Source: an uncultured Psychrobacter sp.
GTDB taxonomy: Bacteria; Pseudomonadota; Gammaproteobacteria; Pseudomonadales; Moraxellaceae
DNA: 64,000 nt
Reading direction: 5' to 3'
NCBI GenBank assembly: GCA_947495055.1
Contig: CANLXO010000003.1
Span: forward strand, 62,001-126,000
In this document: positions 59,899 through 64,000 of the stretch, piece after piece
How positions within the stretch are numbered: the first letter of the stretch is position 1
Layout: the number at the start of each line of letters is the position of its first letter
Notes under the pieces: generated by a model
The model's input: the letters and a program-made list of their open reading frames with translations, nothing else
Told to the model about the DNA's origin: nothing
Database searches by the model: none
Translations under genes and position numbers: made by a program

Positions 59899-59983
59899 GA
59901 TTGGCTCCTTTATAGTTAGTAAGTTAAGATATAATCATTAAGTTGTTTGATATAAGCCATGAGTTGTCTTGGCTACCTGACAA

Positions 59984-59989
59984 ACTATA
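59984..59989 (-). promoter_or_regulatory. Candidate -10 box of ahpC
   Basis: On the minus strand TATAGT lies about 85 bases upstream of the ahpC ATG. The bases upstream of it contain scattered ATAG/CTAG tetramers, as in OxyR-activated promoters, but the spacing is not convincing. Confidence 0.3.
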
Positions 59990-60176
59990 CGCGAATTCTA
60001 TGATTACTCTAGTTAAAAGTTTTTAACTTGATGTTTTGTTTTATTAATATTGATACACTACCTTATCCTATCTTTTGTCTTATCAACTAGAGCCTTTTAC
60101 CTGATACGACCGCTGTACCTTTGATTACTATTTGATATCAATACTGCTTATCAAATACTTATAAAGAGAGCTTTTT

Positions 60177-61085
60177 ATGATTACCTTACGCCAACTCGAA
60201 TTTGCCTTAGCCGTTGCTAAACATCGTCATTTCAAACGCGCGGCTGAGGACTGCAATATTTCCCAATCAGCACTAAGCTTGGGAATTGCGGAGCTTGAAA
60301 AACAGCTCGATACGCAAATATTTGAGCGCAATAATAAGCAAGTGCTGATCACGCCTATCGGACAAGATATCTTGACCCGAGCGCAGCGCATATTCTCTGA
60401 GGTCAATGATTTGACCACGCGCGCGCAAAGTCATCAAACACCCCTTGCCTACCCTATGACTGTCGGTATCATTCCGACGATTGCGCCTTATTTGTTGCCA
60501 AAGGTATTGCCAGCGCTGCGCGCGCAGTACCCAGAGTTTCGTATGACTATTATCGAGCAGCAAACAGAGCGCTTGCTTGAACAAGTGCGCTACGGTCATA
60601 TCGATACCGCCATTATCGCGCTACCTTACGCTGTAGAGGGTTTACATAGTTTTGAGTTTTGGGCGGAGGACTTTTTTGCAGTATTTCCAAAGGATGACGT
60701 ACATGCCAAGCTCGATACTATTAACTCAGATGAGCTGGCGACTGCCAACCTCATGCTACTAGGCGAGGGGCATTGCTTAACGGATCAGACGCTGTCGGTC
60801 TGTCATTTTGATCGCGTAGAAATGAAATCAAGCTTTTCTGATGCCAGTTTAAACACTTTGATTCAAATGGCGCTTGCTAATATGGGCACGACCTTAGTCC
60901 CTGAGATGGCGCTGGATCAATTGCATTTGCAAAATCAAAACGCCGTCGCCGTGCCCCTAGCGGAACAAGGTCCCCATCGCAAAATCGCCTTTGTTACGCG
61001 CTTAAATTATGCGCGCGTAGATGATGTTAATCTGCTCGGTCAAGTGTTTGGGCAGGCCTTTAAAGACGACGCCAAGCAGCAATAG
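60177..61085 (+). CDS. oxyR: Peroxide-sensing LysR-family regulator OxyR
   Basis: A 302-residue LysR-type activator. The N-terminal helix-turn-helix is LRQLEFALAVAKHRHFKRAAEDCNISQSALSLGIAELE, and the regulatory domain begins near residue 90. The decisive sign is LLGEGHCLTDQTLSVC with Cys200 and Cys209, the counterparts of the disulfide-forming Cys199 and Cys208 of E. coli OxyR. It stands divergent from ahpC, the classical arrangement, and probably controls it and perhaps ahpF and trxC. AGAGAGCTTTTT precedes the ATG. Confidence 0.95.
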   Translation: MITLRQLEFALAVAKHRHFKRAAEDCNISQSALSLGIAELEKQLDTQIFERNNKQVLITPIGQDILTRAQRIFSEVNDLTTRAQSHQTPLAYPMTVGIIPTIAPYLLPKVLPALRAQYPEFRMTIIEQQTERLLEQVRYGHIDTAIIALPYAVEGLHSFEFWAEDFFAVFPKDDVHAKLDTINSDELATANLMLLGEGHCLTDQTLSVCHFDRVEMKSSFSDASLNTLIQMALANMGTTLVPEMALDQLHLQNQNAVAVPLAEQGPHRKIAFVTRLNYARVDDVNLLGQVFGQAFKDDAKQQ

Positions 61086-61086
61086 T

Positions 61087-61737
61087 ATGAACACGCACAA
61101 AAATACAAACCTAAGCAAGCGTTTCGCCGCGCATCTATTAGCCATAAGCGGGTGCACGACGCCAGATACTGCCTTGATACTCTGGCACGATATCGCCACA
61201 CGTTATAGCGAGCCTGCTCGCGCTTATCATACCTTAGAGCACTTAGCGCAACTGTTTGACCAGTTTGATAAGATTCAGAGCCAGCTGATCCAACCAGATA
61301 TCGTAGCGCTAGCTATATATTATCACGATATAATATACGATCCTAAGCGCGCTGGTAATGAGAGTAAAAGCGCACAATTTGCGCAAGAAAAATTAAGCCC
61401 TTATCTTGATATTGCGCAATGCGCGCGTATTTATGCGCTGATCATGATGACCGCTGATCATAAGATTGCAGGCATAGAGAACCGCCTTGATGCCGCTTAC
61501 ATGCTGGATATGGATTTGAGTATTTTGGGTGCACCGTGGGTAGAGTACGAGCACTATACGCAGGCCGTCCGCAAAGAATATGCGCATGTCGCGCAGGAGC
61601 AATACCGCATAGGACGAACCAAAGTATTAAAGGGTTTACTGACGCATCCTAAGCTCTATCTCACCGAGCACTATCATCAGCTAGAGTCTCAGGCGCGCGA
61701 GAATATCAGCCGAGAGATTACTTTACTTGCAGATTAA
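61087..61737 (+). CDS. HD-superfamily predicted metal-dependent phosphohydrolase
   Basis: A 216-residue soluble protein of the COG4339-type HD family. Metal-binding pattern: RAYHTLEHLAQLFDQF (first His), LAIYYHDIIYDP (HD), MMTADHKI (later His), and DMDLSILGAPWVEYEHYTQAVRKEYAHV near residues 140-167. Substrate is unknown. The ATG lies one base after the oxyR stop, so translation may be coupled; no separate promoter is visible. Its last 20 bases overlap the convergent TPMT-like gene. Confidence 0.85.
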   Translation: MNTHKNTNLSKRFAAHLLAISGCTTPDTALILWHDIATRYSEPARAYHTLEHLAQLFDQFDKIQSQLIQPDIVALAIYYHDIIYDPKRAGNESKSAQFAQEKLSPYLDIAQCARIYALIMMTADHKIAGIENRLDAAYMLDMDLSILGAPWVEYEHYTQAVRKEYAHVAQEQYRIGRTKVLKGLLTHPKLYLTEHYHQLESQARENISREITLLAD

Positions 61738-62320
61738 GAAACAACTCATTGCCTTGACGTGCAGGATGTGAGTTGATGCTGGTTTCCATAACGTTAATAT
61801 TAAAATAGGGCGCAAAACGCTGCTGATACTCCGCTTTGCTACCGCCGTATGGAATATCGTCACCGCCAAACTCTTTGTCAAACAACAAACCTACTAGCTT
61901 GCCTTTTGGTTTAAGTAGAGCTGCCATTTGCTGCACGTATTCATCACGGCGCGCGCGCGTAATCGCACAAAAAAACGTCTGCTCAAGTATCCAGTCAAAC
62001 TGATACTCCTCTGGCGATAATTCAAAAAAGTCCGCACGTATTAAATGCTGCGCTGGAAAGTCAGGATAGCGCTTGGCAAAGTCCTCAATAGGTGCTGGCG
62101 CAAAGTCGACCAGAACGACGTTAGTAAATCCTTGCTCATGCATATAACCCACTTCATAAGCATTGCCCGCCCCTGGCACCAAGATACGCTGATCTTTGGC
62201 AGACTTTGGCAACTGATCGATATAGGCTTTGAGTGGCGGCGATATTTGTCCCATATCCCACTGTATACTGCCTGTCTCGTAGCGCTGCTGCCAAAACTTA
62301 GCTTGGTTGACCTTGTCCAT
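61718..62320 (-). CDS. TPMT-family (thiopurine/thiol) SAM methyltransferase
   Basis: A 200-residue methyltransferase of the TPMT family. Landmarks are QAKFWQQRYETGSIQWDMGQISPPLKAYI at the start, the SAM loop RILVPGAGNAYEVGYMHEQGF, VDFAPAPIEDFAKRYP, and WILEQTFFCAITRARRDEYVQQMAALLKPKGKLVGLLF. In other bacteria such enzymes methylate thiols, tellurite or selenite. The substrate here is open, but sulfur chemistry fits this region. AGGATACGTT precedes the ATG. The stop lies inside the 3' end of the convergent HD gene. Confidence 0.88.
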   Translation of the reverse strand: MDKVNQAKFWQQRYETGSIQWDMGQISPPLKAYIDQLPKSAKDQRILVPGAGNAYEVGYMHEQGFTNVVLVDFAPAPIEDFAKRYPDFPAQHLIRADFFELSPEEYQFDWILEQTFFCAITRARRDEYVQQMAALLKPKGKLVGLLFDKEFGGDDIPYGGSKAEYQQRFAPYFNINVMETSINSHPARQGNELFLNLQVK

Positions 62321-62451
62321 AACGTATCCTGTTGTCCATTTTTAAAAACAATAATCTGCTACGACTTATCATATCAGGCTTATAATAGGTTTTTATATTA
62401 TTTACACCTGTATTTTAATTTTAGCCCGTTTTTTATTTAAACGATTACTAA

Positions 62452-63126
62452 TCAATCTAGTCGTCCTGACTTACCCGCCAGCATATCATGCCATCTTTTG
62501 TACTCAGGCATCGCCTCTTTTACCGTTTGCCAAAATGCCGCGCTATGATTGGCATGATGCAAATGACACAGCTCATGGACGATGACATATTCGGTGCATT
62601 CGATAGCGTAGGCGGGCAAGTAAACAGACAGCCATACTCTTCGCACGCGGGTGTTACAGCTGCCCCAGCGCGTGTGCATTTTTTTGAATCTCACCTCTTT
62701 AGCATTGGCACCGACGATAGGTTGCCACTTATCGAGCAGTGCAGGCGTGACTTCTGTAAGCTGTTGGCGATAGAGAGCGATTTTTTCATCATCAGTTAAA
62801 ACAAGCGCTTGCGGCTCGCCCCACAATAGCACAGGACTATTATCCATATCGTTAGCTGAAAACGCTTGTTTACGTTGATGCTGCGCTAGGATTTGTGCAT
62901 GATTATCAATCGCCCAAGGCACGCGCTTATCAATTGCCTGCGCGGCTTGCTCATAGCCCACAAACAGCGGTATAGACACCTTAAGCTGATACGGCTTTAG
63001 ACGAAAGTTAATATTTTTAACACGCTTTTGTGTGATATCTAAGGCAATACCTGCTGCTGCCAACTGGTTGAGCGCATTCTCTAATAAAGGCGTGCGGTGT
63101 TTAGGCGATGAGTGATTTTTTTTCAT
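62452..63126 (-). CDS. YgjP-like (DUF45) zinc metallopeptidase
   Basis: A 224-residue cytoplasmic protein with the YgjP/M48-like domain. The zinc motif is CTEYVIVHELCHLHHANHSAAFWQTVKEAMPEYKRWHDML near residues 170-208 (HExxH). A basic, helical N-terminal part with a beta strand (VKNINFRLKPYQLKVSIPLFVGYEQAAQAID) is typical, and RFKKMHTRWGSCNTRVRRVWLS precedes the motif. Function is unknown. The ATG at 63126 overlaps the stop region of the DUF1513 gene, so the pair is translationally linked. Confidence 0.9.
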   Translation of the reverse strand: MKKNHSSPKHRTPLLENALNQLAAAGIALDITQKRVKNINFRLKPYQLKVSIPLFVGYEQAAQAIDKRVPWAIDNHAQILAQHQRKQAFSANDMDNSPVLLWGEPQALVLTDDEKIALYRQQLTEVTPALLDKWQPIVGANAKEVRFKKMHTRWGSCNTRVRRVWLSVYLPAYAIECTEYVIVHELCHLHHANHSAAFWQTVKEAMPEYKRWHDMLAGKSGRLD

Positions 63127-63129
63127 CAA

Positions 63130-64000
63130 CTATGACAACGCTTGCAAGTGATTGTCAAAAGACATCAAATGCTGCTGACCATCTACCACGATACACGCTT
63201 TGCTAGGCTGATTATCTGCTTTTGCTTCGCTATTAGTGACGTGCAAAGCGCTAAGATAACCATGCCCATCACTGACGATAAAGCCTGATTTTTCGAAGTT
63301 TGTTGCTACACCCGCGCAATCTGGCAGGCGCACAGTATCAACGAGGCTATGCGTTTTTAAATCAAAGATAGCCGCGCAGCCACCCATTGGCGTGGCGACG
63401 CATACCTGATCGTGCTCGCTATCGACAGCGACGCTAGCGATATACTGATGAAACCTCTGCCACTGATTATCAGGCATAACCAAAGGAGTAAACTGGGTAT
63501 TGCCGCGCTTATGGGTTAGTACTAGTGGTATATTGATATGACGCTCACCTTGAAACTGAATCCCGATAGCGACCGTACCGTTATCGTGAATGGCAAGATG
63601 GCGCACGCTCATCTGATTGTGCTCAGGGGTGATTTGCTCCAGTAGTTGACCGTCACGTAAGTTTAGATATACCAAAGAGGGGCGCATAGTATCGAGATTT
63701 AGCTCCTCGCGCGATGCCTGCTCGGTTTTGATACCGCCATTAGCGATGATCAATGTCTCGCCGTCTGAATGCATAATCAGCTCGTGCGGGCCGATACCGT
63801 AGGAGTCAAATTCTGCTATTTTTTGATAGTTGCGAGCATTATAAACGCCGATCTTACCGCTCAAAGTTATCGTATCGTTTTGGGTCACGTAGAGCCGATT
63901 ACCATCTAAACTGTAACAAGCATGACCATAAAAGTGACGATCAGCCGATGCCTTGATGGCGCGCTTAACTTGCCCAGTAGCGGCGTCTAATACCCAAAAT
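63130..64000 (-). CDS. DUF1513 family protein, 5' end missing
   Basis: A protein cut by the right edge of the window; 289 codons are visible. Read from 64000, the frame gives FWVLDAATGQVKRAIKA, then DRHFYGHACYSLDGNRLYVTQND. It continues with IGVYNARNYQKIAEFDSYGIGPHELIMHSDGETLIIANGG, LVYLNLRDGQLLEQI and MGGCAAIFDLKTHSLV. These are repeated beta-propeller-like blades, as in DUF1513. A GTG at 63888 is not the true start because the same domain runs upstream of it. In other bacteria DUF1513 genes lie next to iron-uptake and imelysin genes, which cannot be seen here. Confidence 0.85.
   Translation of the reverse strand, partial: FWVLDAATGQVKRAIKASADRHFYGHACYSLDGNRLYVTQNDTITLSGKIGVYNARNYQKIAEFDSYGIGPHELIMHSDGETLIIANGGIKTEQASREELNLDTMRPSLVYLNLRDGQLLEQITPEHNQMSVRHLAIHDNGTVAIGIQFQGERHINIPLVLTHKRGNTQFTPLVMPDNQWQRFHQYIASVAVDSEHDQVCVATPMGGCAAIFDLKTHSLVDTVRLPDCAGVATNFEKSGFIVSDGHGYLSALHVTNSEAKADNQPSKACIVVDGQQHLMSFDNHLQALS

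Noticed and set aside
59899..60176. OxyR binding site between ahpC and oxyR
   Set aside because: ATAG/CTAT tetramers are present but the 7-base spacing of the known motif is not met; kept only as a weak promoter note.

Overview
The window is a bacterial chromosome segment from a gamma-proteobacterium of the family Moraxellaceae, most probably Psychrobacter or a close relative. This placement is inferred from the protein sequences, gene order, moderate AT-richness and repeat types; no database search was run. The DNA is almost wholly ordinary chromosome: short intergenic gaps, strong hairpin terminators, no prophage, no transposase gene and no CRISPR array.

Layout. (1) 1-1.8 kb: the end of a YhbY-type RNA-binding protein, a DOMON-like protein and a secreted CHAP-domain protein. 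(2) 2.0-11.7 kb: a DciA-like protein, then on the minus strand the compact division and cell-wall cluster murG-murC-ddl-ftsQ-ftsA-ftsZ, followed by lpxC. (3) 11.9-18.4 kb, minus strand: a DUF2147 protein, gshB, pyrE, an unrecognised protein, a nucleotide-sugar-epimerase-like protein and a large Lnb/DUF4105 envelope protein. (4) 18.6-23.5 kb: ampD, murJ, a lipoprotein, a GNAT acetyltransferase and ribF. (5) 23.5-35.2 kb: a DUF2789 protein, mdh, an RNase T2-like protein without its catalytic residues, slt, miaB, a LysE exporter, argE, a deaminase, a YgfB-like protein, and the division-associated coiled-coil and ZapA proteins. (6) 35.3-45.2 kb: glyQ and glyS with a GFA-family gene between them, pspC between two copies of a 297-bp MITE, nadR-pnuC, an Mpo1-like protein between two copies of a palindromic repeat, a methyltransferase and tRNA-Gly(GCC). 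(7) 45.7-48.5 kb: an M48 lipoprotein protease, BolA, a SirB-like membrane protein, a small lipoprotein and trxC. (8) 48.5-61.1 kb: a sulfur and peroxide defence region. It holds a persulfide-dioxygenase-like hydrolase divergent from a BigR/SqrR-type ArsR repressor, a SulP transporter, two stand-alone DUF442 proteins, a BASS transporter, an AGCS symporter, ahpF, a third MITE copy, ahpC and oxyR. (9) 61-64 kb: an HD-family protein, a TPMT-like methyltransferase, a YgjP-like metalloprotease and a truncated DUF1513 protein.

How the parts fit together. The first third builds and recycles the envelope: lipid A commitment (lpxC), peptidoglycan precursors (murC, ddl, murG), the flippase murJ, recycling by ampD and slt, and the divisome ftsQAZ with zapA. 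The 49-61 kb region looks like a coordinated response to reactive sulfur and peroxides. In it the Blh-type enzyme, often a fusion of DUF442 and metallo-hydrolase domains, is split into separate and duplicated genes around one candidate operator.

The observations most worth a second look are this split persulfide module with its 28-bp operator-like palindrome and odd bigR start; the RNase T2 pseudoenzyme; a NadR whose adenylyltransferase motifs are lost while the kinase is intact; an FtsA with a degenerate phosphate-1 loop; the TA-flanked MITE family, with two nearly identical direct copies around pspC; a second palindromic repeat family; and a REP cluster with GTAG heads that predicts a RAYT transposase elsewhere in the genome.
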